Shown here piece after piece: positions 12,027 to 23,428 of a DNA stretch of 64,000 bases; positions within the stretch are counted from its first letter, which is position 1; every line of letters begins with the position of its first letter. The translations under genes and the position numbers were made by a program. This stretch comes from Clavelina lepadiformis (taxonomy: Eukaryota > Chordata > Ascidiacea > Aplousobranchia > Clavelinidae), in assembly GCF_947623445.1 (NCBI RefSeq), contig NC_135248.1:1488001-1552000 (forward strand), read 5' to 3'. The notes beneath the pieces are model-generated. The model saw only the letters and a list, made by a program, of their open reading frames with translations. It was not told the DNA's origin and searched no databases.

Positions 12027-12859
12027 GCAAGATTTTCATCGAAGGCAATGAACACTTTCAATTTTACAAAATGTCATACATTGTCATATAAGAATGGCAT
12101 ATCGAGGAGGAATATATCCGTGAAAGAAATTTGAATGTAAAGTTTGAAACCTTTTATTTGAATGATATATGAAAACTGTTTTTAGTTTTTTCCCGTGTAG
12201 TATTGCGCCAACTAGCGGCCTGGTCGCAATTGTTAATAGATTGTTCGTGAAGTTCACTCCGAAGTTGTACATGACAAGTTGAGTCTTGTTGAATATTCTT
12301 ATCAGTTCATCTCAATGTAAATGCACAACCAGACTGAACAAGTAGCGCGTTGGTAACCGTTTACGTAACCCAGAGAAACGGGTCGCGAACTAAACAAGGG
12401 CCAAAAAATTATAGTACAACGTTTGATAGTACATAAGGAAATACAACGCACATAACATTATGGTTTCATCAGATCTTCCAAGTGATAGATCAGTCGAGTG
12501 TTGTTGAACATTGTCAGAATGTGCAACTTCCCAGTAATGAGGGTTAATTATAACAATTTACACAGTATTTTAATTTTGTTTGTTTGCCAACACCATCCAT
12601 GAAAAACGTTAGTTAACACTTGTTTCAAACACTATTTGAGCCTTGATTTTATGCTTTGCGTTTTCGGACAATTTATGGTCTCTAACACCAGTGATTTGTT
12701 GCCCTAATAGCGTCCACAATTCTGATGTTTTGCTCTGTTAAAGAATTTATACTCTTTGGTCATGGTACGATGCCCATAGTAGCTTTCACATTACTTTGTA
12801 AAGTTTGGTTAAAATTATTGAAGCAAAGAACATTAACGAACAACGATTTGCGGACAAAA
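12027..12859. other. Downstream of MRPS24, no gene
   Basis: No exon is recognised. The frames at 12084-12272 and 12725-12910 appear fortuitous. Confidence 0.4.
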
Positions 12860-13598
12860 CGCCTAAACACCCATTTTGTACAAACGTACAATAGATGTCG
12901 CATAACATGAATATTACCGGTCTCGGCTTATTAAGTTTATCCAAAGTCTACTTAATTTGACATACTAAAAGGTGTTCGTTTTCTAGCTGCAGTAGGTCTA
13001 ATCATGTCACAGAGCCAATAATAAATCAAGGCAATAGCAAAGCAATCATTTATGAAAACGGAGCATAAATCACGAACGGTTTGTCAAGTAGAGATACGAG
13101 CATTGCCATTTAACACCAAACCAGTTTTTGAAGTACAGGTATTTACCACCTACACAGTATATGTTGTAGTTCAGCAAAATTACAAAATATTCGTTCATTA
13201 GTAAATCTTCAATTGCACCAAGATATCACTAAAGTAAGAATTCATTGTTTGAAACGACATCTTTTAGGGTTTCCAGGACAAACATCGATCGTTCTTTTTA
13301 CATGTTGTTGTTTGATTTCTTCTAGTAGTTGAGCAGATGCTGAAGAATGGAGGTTGATTTGTAAGTAGCCTATGTAAGAAAAGCACACACTATGTTAATC
13401 GCCGTTAACTCAGACAAGTTAAAAAATAAGACCAAATTTTTGGTATTTCTAAGTAAAGAATTTTGTTCAGTTTGATTCTAGGTTAACAATTTTCAAACAA
13501 GCCACACTAAACAGTTGCCATTGATGCAAACAACTTTGACCTGAATAATTCAAGCCCATCGCTGTTTATTTTTCCATAAAAGCTGTATTTAACACGCC

Positions 13599-14607
13599 TT
13601 ACATAAAAACAAAAGATTTTCTGTGGTCGGTCAATTCAACCCAAGAACTTGCTAACTCAGATGTAGTTTGGGTCGTCCCGGGTCGAATGAACCTGACACC
13701 GAGTATTGCTCTCAACTCTTTACACCAAGCATTGATGGTTGCTTCCTTTGAGTCATAAATATACTTGACGTACAAAACCAAGGCGGGAGTCGCAATAAAC
13801 AGCAATTGGACTAAGAAAATTGCAGAAAAAATTCCGTTCATAACCAACAGACCTACAAAATGAATTTTTAAACTTCTAGCAAATCGCTAGCTAGACTATG
13901 GCAAATCACATTAACTTTACGTCACACTTACGCAACGTTACCTGCAATAATAACGACATTGAGTGCAATGTCCGCCAATGCGTAGATAGTAGCATAGTTC
14001 GAGCCGTGATTTTCTTTAACGACTGAGGTCAAGTTTGGATAAATGTTAGTGGCAATCAAGACAATTCCGATCGCAAGTGCAATAGTCTACGAATTTATGG
14101 AAAATAACCTGAATAACATAAGTGTCTCAGTAAATAATTAATCTGTGCTTACCAAGCATTACCTGAAAATATTGAACAAATTTGCTTGTTGTCATGCAAA
14201 ACGTTCTTTACGACACATGGAGTTGTGAAAAAACATTGAATCTTTATTCTTGTACAAACCTCAGAGAAAGTGGGAACAAGATTAATCCGACGGTAGTTTT
14301 GAACAAGCCCAATATTATTCCTATCCAAAGTCTAATTGGGAACGTAGGACGACTGCTCGTAGTAACCAACATAGTTGCCAAACTTTGCATATTTTCAATT
14401 GTTTGTGAAGAATTTACTAATGCAATTAGTAACATTGGGTCGAGAATGAAACTATCTGAAATAACAAGCTTTGAAAAATAAACTAATTCTAAGGATAAAT
14501 GGTATCTGGTTAAATAATTTGCACTTACTTGTTGCTGCTAGAAGATAGCAAGTGATAGACACCACGGAGAACACGATAACAAAAGCTGGTAAGTTGCTAG
14601 ATTGCAT
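13599..14607 (-). pseudogene. SLC18-like gene C1, truncated pseudogene
   Basis: Remnant of a vesicular-amine-transporter-like gene. Exon 1 is present (14607-14529, start MQSSN, donor GTAAGT). Exons 2-5 and the 5' part of 6 are missing: relative to C2 in unit 2, about 2.05 kb is deleted with the junction near 14385. The rest of exon 6 (to 14260), exon 7 (14108-13942) and exon 8 (13852-13599) follow. Exon 7 keeps the family's TM11 signature NYATIYALADIAL but has an in-frame TAG at 14089-14087 where C2 has TCG. Exon 8 is longer than in C2, with a ~45-residue polar tail that C2 has lost through a stop. Spacing and splice sites otherwise match C2. Confidence 0.85.
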
Positions 14608-15064
14608 TTCGTTACTTTACCAAGCTCCACTGGTATATTCCAGCTTTACAATCTTAATTTAAAACTCCTGAAAAACGAACTTGTAGTTTGTTGTAATCTT
14701 GACGTTTCTTCTAGTTTGTTTGTTAAAATTCTGGAAGGCAGTTTTACTCCAAGCATAATACTTTTAATGCCAAGTAAAATACTTTTAACACAAAGGTGGC
14801 ATAACTTTACTACACTGTAAAATCTCCCAAACTTAGCACACAAAGTCCTGGTCGCTAGAACCCTGAAAGCTTCAATCAAAAGATTTTTGTTTTAAAAATA
14901 TATGTAGAACTGCCAGCCTTGTTTGCAGTTAATTTCAAGGCAATTCTAAGGCTTTCAGCTTGACCTGGCAAACTCATCAGTCATCACCAACAACCGGTCA
15001 ACTACACCGAGGTGGTGAACTGAAACGCCAAATGCGAGGCATATGTTACTCGATGGAGAAGAGT

Positions 15065-15072
15065 CATCTCGC
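15065..15072. repeat. Left target-site duplication of hAT element
   Basis: CATCTCGC is repeated exactly at 18201-18208. Eight bases is the standard hAT duplication length. Confidence 0.9.
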
Positions 15073-18000
15073 CAGGACCGGATTAAGCTTTTTATGGGCC
15101 TGGGGCTCTATGATAGTCAGAGGCCTATTTTTTATTCTATTCGTTGTACTAAAAACTAACCACAATTGAAACGAAAAAAAAATATTAACACATAAACAAA
15201 GTATATATTTACTTTGTATGCACACATTCAAATGACGCATTTTCTGGATTTAGACAATGCAAAGCTCTTAATAATGTCATCGGTGTCTATTTTTTGCAAA
15301 ATGTCGTTTTCGATGCAGAGTATAGCTAAGGAATTCAACCTTTTCTGCCTCATAGACGAACGCAAATGATTTTTTACTCTTTTTAGTGCTGAAAATGAGC
15401 GCTCGCCAGAGCAATTAGAAATCATCAGACAAAGATAAAGCTTGAAAACAACCGATACATTAGGAAATGCATGCGCGAATTCATTTTCATTTATGAACTT
15501 AAACATCTGAATTTCTTTGCATTCACTGTTGAAATGGTGTTGTTTTATCAGTGTAGAAAAATGAATCATCTCCTCAGGCAATGACTCCTCCAGATCATCT
15601 GGATAATATTGAAGTAACGATTTCGCACTTGCTTCAATTTTGCAGTTAGACATGGTGTTCAATTCTATCAAAAACGAAAACTTTCTTTGGAGACCGTCGT
15701 AAGCTTCTAGTCGGGTTTTCATAGACGAAAGAATTTGGTCAATGATCGGCAGATATGAGTCTACTTTGAATCTGCTCAATGGATCAAGTGATGTGTCTTC
15801 AGATTCACCTTCGCTATCCAACCCTACTTTTCTTCTTTTCTTTCTTGAAATTTCTTCAGTGTAATGATGACAGCCACTTAATGCTTGACCTCTTCCTTTA
15901 AATGTTTGAAATTGGGGTCTGAGAAGTTGAATAAAGTTCTGTAGACCCTGAAGCAAATTTGTTGCCTTATTCAAAGTCATGTTGCTGTCCTGCAGAGCCT
16001 GACTCGTCTTATGGAACCGTTCCATTATGCACGACCATACCTCGACTAAAATACCAGTTTCAAGCTTTTTCATCGATGAAACAAAACCCCTGGCTGTTTC
16101 TTTAGTTTGATATGTTTCATCATTGTCATCAGATATTGCCGTCAAGACTTGAAGAACCGCTTGGTAACCTTTTCTTAGTGCATGTAGCGCATCATATCGC
16201 GCCTCCCAACGTGTATCAGACAAAGGCTTAATTGTTAGACATTTAAGTGGTTTCAGTGCATCAACAAGAAGATTCCACCTGTGTGTTGAAGCTGAAAAGA
16301 ATACATAGAGTCCTTGAACAAACATGAAAAAACGAACCGCGGATTGGCAACACTCAGCAGCACATTTTCCCACAAGATTCAAGGAATGTGCTACGCAAGG
16401 AATATATTCTGCTTGGTGGTTGCGTTCTTTTATTATAGCTTGCATACCTTTATATTTTCCGCTCATGTTAGCAGCGTTGTCATAAGATTGTCCTCGGAGA
16501 TCTTTCAAACTGATCCCATTGTATTCTATAAACTCCAAAAGTATATCAGCCAATTGGCGACCAGTGTGTCCACGGGTGGGCATAAATTTGACAAATCGTT
16601 CCACGGGACCATCAGGTAAAACATACCGAAAAATTATTGTTAACTGGTCAACATTTGCAATGTCAGGTGTTGAGTCCACGGACACTGAATAATACTTTGC
16701 TTGTTTTATTTCGGAAATAATAATATGTAATACTTTTGTTGCAATTGCGTCAATGAATTCCTCACATAGGCCTACAGTCGATGAGAAATACGAAACGTGT
16801 CCCTTGCCTTTGTTCACTCTCTTTTGAATATGCTCAGCAAGGAAAGTATCGTATTCTGCCAACAACTCCAAAATTCCAAGGAAGTTACCGTTTTGTGGAG
16901 AACCAACCCTCTCACTACTTCCGCGGAAGGCCAGCCCTCTGGATGATAGGAATTTTATCACGCTTAAAACTCGAGCTAATACTTTGCACCAATATTTTCT
17001 GTCAGATTCGTTTTGCTCTTCCAAATCTTTGCAAATGCTTCCTTTTTTTGCTCTTCGAAAGAAATATGTTGAAAGATAACTTAAGTGTTTGTTAGAAGAT
17101 TCGTGCCTGGCCAGGTCGCGTGGTGCATGTTTCCAGTCGCCATAACCAACTGATGCCAGCTGCAGCATGATTTTCTCAGAATCAGACGCAAAAAGTTTGC
17201 AAAAAAAGCAGTAAAGTTTCTTGGTTGAAGGCGAATAGCAAAACCATTCGCGTTTCACTATTTCGCCGTTTAATTGTTCTCGCCAAAATAGCGATTTAGA
17301 ACAACGCCGTTTAAATATATCGCCAGTAATACGTGTCTCTGAAGTTGAAAAATCTGCATCAAGATGTTGAAATTCTAAACTTCCTATTTGGCAGCAGTAA
17401 TCTCTCAGCTGGTCAGAAATTCCTCCCCAGCATCCAACATCCATGTCGTGTTGAATAGTTTCTTTTACCCCATGTGTTTCATCCTCAGCAACATTAGATG
17501 ACTTGGTTTTTAAATTTGGTTCCGATGAAACAATATTTATATGTGGCTCTGCAATACAGTCACTCGAAGTAGATGGTCGCAAAGCAGTTGCATTAGGCCT
17601 ACAGGACGTCGTTTCTGCAATGTTGCTTTTCGGTTCGCTTACAACATCAAAAAAATCAGTCACTTTTTTTGAACCTGCTACAACTTTTTTCAATTTAGCT
17701 TCTGCTTCTCTTCTAGATTTCTCCTTTTCCCAACCGCTTTTATACTTCTTCATTTTTATTTTTAAATTAATTTAGCCAAGCTAAAAACAAAACAACTAAA
17801 AACAATATGTTGCTATACTCTAGCCTAGACTATAGCAACAGCTACTCTAGCTACGCCTAGAGTCTCTAGGCGAGCTAGATTTAGATGACCCTATAGTGGT
17901 CTTTCGCTACTGCCTGCATGCGCAATATTGTTATGTGCGTTATTGCGAAATAAACTTGACTTGACTTGGCTACTAACAATCCTGCCTAACAGCCGAGAAA

Positions 18001-18200
18001 AAGCGATTGTTGCGTCATAGTGACCAGGTTGGGTTTTACAGTGCATGGACTGTGTTTTCAATAATAGCTGGGAGATTTGTATTAGCCTAGGCTACCTTAG
18101 TTGTTTCATTGACTTAGTGCAGTGGTGGGCCTATATTTGGGTGTGGACCTGGGGCTGCAGCCCCATCAGCCCCATCAGCCCCCGCCTTAATCCGGCCCTG
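15073..18200 (-). mobile_element. Complete autonomous-looking hAT transposon, 3128 bp
   Basis: The ends form imperfect terminal inverted repeats: CAGGACCGGATTAAG at the left and CAGGGCCGGATTAAG at the right on the opposite strand. The flanks carry an exact 8-bp duplication. The element holds one uninterrupted transposase gene. The corresponding site in unit 2 (about 40550, GTCACTCCGCGTCTGC) is empty. GGGGCT-rich subterminal repeats lie inside the right end (18140-18180). Confidence 0.95.
15228..17753 (-). CDS. hAT transposase, ZMYM1-like (TTF zinc finger, DUF4371, hAT dimerisation)
   Basis: An 841-residue open frame without introns, ATG at 17753. Domain order is as in the zinc-finger-MYM-type-1-like hAT group. 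There is a basic N-terminus, then a TTF-type zinc-finger region at about residues 145-240 with WFCYSPSTKKLYCFFCKLF and a later H-x-H-like SSNKHL. The DUF4371/RNase-H-like core (about 315-560) holds an acidic residue in YSVSVDSTPD, then YDNAANMSGKY, the hAT CxxH signature CVAH and DTRWEARYDAL. The C-terminal dimerisation segment begins near residue 779 (NCSGERSFSALKRVKNHLRS). It would bind the element ends and catalyse cut-and-paste transposition in the nucleus. No frameshift or stop is seen, so the element may be active or recently active. Confidence 0.93.
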   Translation of the reverse strand: MKKYKSGWEKEKSRREAEAKLKKVVAGSKKVTDFFDVVSEPKSNIAETTSCRPNATALRPSTSSDCIAEPHINIVSSEPNLKTKSSNVAEDETHGVKETIQHDMDVGCWGGISDQLRDYCCQIGSLEFQHLDADFSTSETRITGDIFKRRCSKSLFWREQLNGEIVKREWFCYSPSTKKLYCFFCKLFASDSEKIMLQLASVGYGDWKHAPRDLARHESSNKHLSYLSTYFFRRAKKGSICKDLEEQNESDRKYWCKVLARVLSVIKFLSSRGLAFRGSSERVGSPQNGNFLGILELLAEYDTFLAEHIQKRVNKGKGHVSYFSSTVGLCEEFIDAIATKVLHIIISEIKQAKYYSVSVDSTPDIANVDQLTIIFRYVLPDGPVERFVKFMPTRGHTGRQLADILLEFIEYNGISLKDLRGQSYDNAANMSGKYKGMQAIIKERNHQAEYIPCVAHSLNLVGKCAAECCQSAVRFFMFVQGLYVFFSASTHRWNLLVDALKPLKCLTIKPLSDTRWEARYDALHALRKGYQAVLQVLTAISDDNDETYQTKETARGFVSSMKKLETGILVEVWSCIMERFHKTSQALQDSNMTLNKATNLLQGLQNFIQLLRPQFQTFKGRGQALSGCHHYTEEISRKKRRKVGLDSEGESEDTSLDPLSRFKVDSYLPIIDQILSSMKTRLEAYDGLQRKFSFLIELNTMSNCKIEASAKSLLQYYPDDLEESLPEEMIHFSTLIKQHHFNSECKEIQMFKFINENEFAHAFPNVSVVFKLYLCLMISNCSGERSFSALKRVKNHLRSSMRQKRLNSLAILCIENDILQKIDTDDIIKSFALSKSRKCVI

Positions 18201-18208
18201 CATCTCGC
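18201..18208. repeat. Right target-site duplication of hAT element
   Basis: CATCTCGC, identical to 15065-15072. Unit sequence homologous to 40557 onward resumes immediately after. Confidence 0.9.
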
Positions 18209-20313
18209 GTCTGCAAGTTGAGTAATTTAAACGAAGAAAATTAAATTAGCACTCTGCTAGTTTTTTTGTGGGTGGCGCGAGTTAAATCTCTTTTGTCTTG
18301 CCGTCAGTGTTTTCGTATTGAGTATAACTTGTTTAGTCTAATTTAAAACCCTGTTGTAGGAGGTAACCTCCAAGATGTTAAGCCAACTTTTTATTGTTAC
18401 CTATTATCATGTGATACCACATGCGCGTCTGTAAGGTTTCGATTAGGTAGTGAATTAATATTTCAGAAATCAGAGAATTAATGAGGTTGTAGCCGAACTT
18501 GATCCAAGTCTAACATAGTCTCAATGCACATGTTGAATGCGTTGATAATGTAACGAAAAGTTTACGTTACTTGACGCAATTATCTTTCACCAGACTATAA
18601 TTACATTTAGAACCCCGCCGGGATTATATTCTACCATCAAAAGTACGTGGACAATATTTCTAAACGCACAAAAGTACCAGCTGTTAGAACACGAGGCATA
18701 TGTTGCCCATTAGAACGGTCAGTCACGCTGCACCGAGGTTGACCCTAATTAAACAAAGGGAATTCGAACAGCAGCCGGCGGCGTGTTTTTCAGTTCCTTC
18801 GACGAGCTGAAGTCAGTTCCAGTCTACCAGCCTTCTGATTCATTATTGCAGCACTGGGCAGATGTCACTTATTGGAACGGTCGATTGCCGACGCTGATTC
18901 TAGGTTAATCCTAATAACAGAGCTAGAACAGCAGTCAGCAACATGTGGTTTGCTTTTTCATGAAGTCTTTTCAAAGCCGGCAGATTATGGCACACCGCTC
19001 ACTGTGGTTGCTGAGACATGATGTCAGACTTTATCAGCTTCAGCTGCAGAATAAGTGTAAGGACGAATGACTTGTTTCATATACGCATGTAATAACGCTT
19101 GTACAGTTACTTTTAAGTCGCACTTTCAGACTGAAGCTGCAGGGTTTGTCAATTCGAAGGGATTATTTCACTGCATGTAGGTCACAAAGCATATCACCAA
19201 AGTTGATTTTAGGGTTTGATTGAAGTTAGATTTAGGTTACTACGTCATAACATTGGTTAACAAGGAACTGTTAAAAATAGTATCAAACGCACGCATTTTT
19301 GCCGGTAAAATAGTGGCAGCTTTGTCAATTTGGTTACTGCAACTGGTTATTTGCCGACAACCAGTTAAAATAGGTTACTGGTCTCAGACAGTGTTGCGGT
19401 CAGTTGTAATGTGTTATTTATTCTTCATCGTTGACTGTGAGAAGCCGAAAATATGATGCTACTTTTGTTATAGACTGGTCAAGTAAGAAATGTTTTAATA
19501 CCAATGGATTTTTGTATGAACGAAGTAATAGTATCATATATGTAAACCAAAAATTTCATTAATTTTCATTAAGTTTGAACAGTTATTGTGGAATGCAATA
19601 AAATCACGTACAAGATTAACAAGTATAGGCCCATGCTATTTTGTGGTTAATTATTATTTGCCGTTTATAAAGAAGTTTAGTAAATTAGAATATAGAAGTA
19701 AATTTTATAGTTACAACTTAATATTACATACATACATATACCGTTCAACGGGTGCCAGTCTATAGCCGCACACTGGTCTGTACCAGAACGGTGCTACTCT
19801 GTCAGAGAACGAGGAAAAAGCGCGGCGTCACGGTACTGCGCTGACCGTTATGGTTGTTATAGCGATGTCAAAGAAATATTTTAGTACCTGTGCGAGGCAA
19901 AAGCTGAAAAGTATGAAGATAAGCGCCTCAAAATTATTTGGTATTTGCGTCAGAATAAATGAGTGTTATTTCAAAAACGTAAATTTTGTTTTATGCTGTT
20001 ATTTTCAAAAAGAGATGATATATGCTGGTTTCAATGATTTTGTTGTGGTGTACTAAATCTATCCTGCACTTCGTACGATCTTAATCAACTATTAACAACA
20101 GAAGATTGAACCGACAGCATCGCGTCAAAGTCCGCGGCGCCGCGTTTTGTTCTCGATATATAACATGGCAGGACCAAACCAGTGTATGGCCAGGCTGGCA
20201 TCCCAACTGAACCAATTACAAATTGGTTTTGCAGAATCATTATTAAGTTAGCGAAGCTATTGTAAATACTGTACTAAGCTCGTATACCATTTACCCAAGG
20301 CAAAGAAAGAAGA
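18209..20313. other. Spacer between C1 and A1; conserved in unit 2
   Basis: No exon is supported. The whole stretch matches 40557-42666 closely. It contains an imperfect internal duplication: the block around 18690-18790 (GAACGGTC...GAACAGCAGCCGG) resembles 18865-18960 (GGAACGGTC...GAACAGCAGTCAG). A GC-rich patch lies at 19740-19900. The region before 20313 probably holds the A1 promoter. Confidence 0.5.
19738..19915. other. Conserved GC-rich block upstream of A1
   Basis: A ~175-bp GC-rich island in AT-rich DNA, matched at 42087-42262. A frame is open in the unit 2 copy but interrupted by TAG in unit 1 (TTTTAG for TTTCAG), which argues against coding. It could be a promoter element or an old repeat. 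No tRNA-type A/B boxes were recognised. Confidence 0.4.
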
Positions 20314-23203
20314 ATGCATTCCAATGAAAAAATATTCATGTTCAAAGTGTCTGCTGTGGTTGTCATGACTCTCGCTATGTCAATCAATTTCGGTCTTATG
20401 TCGATGTCGGGTAAGTGTTTGTTTTAATACCTGGGATTTTTCATCATTAAATGGGTGTTTATGTCCAAAACATTTGCAATCTCGTTATAATATTGTCCAT
20501 AATTGCACTGTCGAAGTTTTATACAAAACTTGGAAGACATGCAAAGGCGTCATGTCAGACTTTATCAAGCTGGCTAAAGGTTTTTGTCCAGTTCTTAAAA
20601 CAAAAATTTTCTTTAAATACACTTTACTGTAAACTATTTTTGTAGTTGATGTTGGGGTTTGATATCATGTGCTTGGATTACAATGCTAGGAATGCATCTG
20701 CTGCTTTAAGGCTCTAATTCTTTTGTTTTACAGCCCAGATTGTTCCAAAGATCTTTGGGGAAACCCCCATGACATGTGACCTGGACTTGACCAAAGCAAG
20801 CATTAACGATACCAGGTCAACAAACGTCACGTTGGGGTTGGAAACAGCAAATGTGTCATCTGCACAGCAAGTTGTCAGGCCACGAAGTTTAAAGAAAGAT
20901 GAAAAAGATTTTCCTTTCTTTGAAAACTTCAACAAAACCGCCATTTATACCGCTAAATCAATATTTCAAGCTTTTTCCAGTGTTGTCATAGGTCCAATCA
21001 TCGATAGATTCGGGCACAAGGTTGCAATGTATACAGGAACATTATATCTCTTCATAACTGCAATAGGTCGGTTACTTTTACCATTCTGCAGTAATCTATA
21101 TTTTTACATGTATGAAGTTCATTTACTCAGATCAACTCAACACTTTTTAACTCATTTCTTGCTTTTGCTTATCTCAGACAAATCTATAACAATGCTTTTG
21201 TTCAATTGGGGGGAAATTTTAATTTTGTTGGGTTAAGGGTAATATTAGTTATAGTGTTATTAGAACGAGTTAGTAACTCGTTCTTCAAAGTATAAGCTTT
21301 GGTACAACATTCTCTGAAGTCTAATCCACTTATCACTGTTTGATTTGTCTTATTATAACATCGGTTCCTTTCATGTGGATTCACTTGTACTCGTCTGCAT
21401 TGGCGACGTTTTTATGAAGAAGCGTCACCAAAACCATTTAATATTGTATCAGTTGAACTAAAACTGTTCATTTTAGGATTTGGCCTGAGCCAGAGTTACC
21501 CTGTTCTTCTTTTATCGGCCACTATACATGGCATTGGGTCTTCGTGTGTTACGGTAGGCGGGATGACTATGCTGGCGAAGACCTTCAACAGCAAAAAAGA
21601 ACGACGAAAAATATTTGGGCTGACCCTGGCATCAATAGCAGCTTCCATATCAGGTGGATACTGTGTTCAAGGGGTGTTTGTTAAACATGACAGCATTACA
21701 ATTTTATGCCTATTAATAGTTTGTTTGGTTAACACGGTTCAGACAACATCAACTTAGTAGAGTGTATTACATTACGTTGTTGCAAACTTGCAATGAAGGT
21801 GGGCTGGCAGTCTGGAGCGTACTGGAACCTGTTATCGCTACTACAAATGCAGCCACGTTGTTCGTCATTGCCGTGACGATGACTTCGCTCGGACTCTGTC
21901 AGCTTTTCCAAACTTATTTCGACACCAAAAAAGTTAAAAAGGTTACTACATTGATTGATATTTTGACTATATTAGGCATGCTTGTCTCTGTGAGATCGTT
22001 AGAGAATAAATTATAATCGTTGTAATAGGATAAGAAACCAAACGTATGGAAATTCCCGACACGCTTCCCCTTGCTAATGCTGGAAGCCCTTCTGTTACTT
22101 GGATTGGTGGTAGGAGTATTGTTCGGCGGATTTTCAAGCTGGTTAACTTGTCGTTTTATGTCATTTCCCGAATTAATTTCAGGTAAAACTAACAATATTA
22201 GCCTCTGCATTTTCATGCTTTAAATTCTCAGCTGTCTATGGTGTCTACATTACAGTCATTTGTTTGTAAAAAAAAAACTTGATAAGAAATTGTAGAGGTC
22301 AATTTCCGATTAGCCAAGGATTTTGCTACGAGAACTTTGGTTTAAAACGAGTTTAGGTTCTGATCAGTTATTTATTTACCAATTACTAGATTGCATTAAA
22401 GCTATAGTTTCAATTCCAAGCTTTAGAGACAAAATATCAAGTAGCTAAAACTCTAAGCAAAAGTTTCTCACACAAGTAATTTTATTTTTACAATGAATTG
22501 TTTCCAGGTACCGGTAAGGTTATTGTTTTTCTTCCTGCGTTTTTTGGGTTCCAGCTGACAGCAAGTTTGGTCCCTTATTCACCCCTTTCCAGTCACTATC
22601 TTTACCCGTTGACGATTGCGGCGCTGGGAATGGCCATCACTTGTTTGGGATTATTGGCAATAATACTTTCATCAAGGTTTAAATGTATTTTGATACAAAA
22701 AGGTTTAAAGATTGAAAAGTTGTCTACAAATTAAGAGTTTCTGAACGTTTTTATCACAATGAACTTGCTAGAGAGGCAAAGACATCAGTTCAAACGTACC
22801 GAGATATTGCTTCTTGTTCAGCCCATTCCACATCATTATCTGTTTGCTTGCTGTTGGCTGTGGATGTGGGTTGGTTGCCAGTTTTATTTATCCAATTTTG
22901 GCCTGGCTGGTAACAGTTAGTGGAATGTCAAACTACGGAACCGTATACGGATTGGCGGATGCTATCATCTGTGTTGGTTTTACTGCAGGTCACTGTCCGT
23001 AGCTATGACATAATGTGACTACTACTTACGCAGTAATGAGTAACTGTTGTTTGTTTGCAGGTATTTATGCCGCCGGTGCAGTCGTGCAGGCTTCGACCTA
23101 CGTCATATTGATATTGCTGTCTGCTTGTTTTTGCTTGTTGTACGCCACATTTATAGTGGTCGTGATCTTGTCGGTGGAACGAAAAGTTGATAAACAAATG
23201 TGA
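20314..23203 (+). CDS. SLC18-like transporter A1 (vesicular amine transporter family), 460 aa
   Basis: Proton-coupled MFS antiporter of the VMAT/VAChT type by similarity; the substrate is unknown. Eight exons: 20314-20410, 20734-21066, 21477-21653, 21799-21941, 22029-22182, 22508-22676, 22822-22988, 23061-23203; phases 1,1,1,0,1,2,1. Exon 1 encodes TM1. Exon 2 holds an N-glycosylation-rich luminal loop (several N-x-S/T), then TM2 with MFS motif A, GPIIDRFGHKVAMYTG (VMAT GPLTNRIGYHIPMFAG). Exon 3 has HGIGSSCVTVGGMTMLA, matching VMAT GIGSSFSSVAGLGMLA. Exon 7 has NYGTVYGLADAI, keeping the TM11 Asp that is essential in VMATs. The TM1 Asp of VMATs is Asn here (SINFGLM). The exon 2 donor (GTCGGT) is weak. 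Tail exons at about 23429-23468 and 23761-23852 may extend or replace the C-terminus after KQM. Confidence 0.85.
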
Positions 23204-23428
23204 GAAAAAATTTTGATGTAGTTTGGTAAAGTTTGACGTCAAACATTTTTTGTTACTAATGTCTCACTAGCTCTTAGTATGACATGTGCTATCGTAGGCT
23301 ACGGTCAAAAACGACAAAAGCCAAATGATGGTGGTAAATTGTCAGTAACAACTAGCAAAGCCACTAAAACTATAAAACAAGAAATAGGAATAAATTTATA
23401 GTTGCATTTAGAACCTCGTTGTTTGAAC

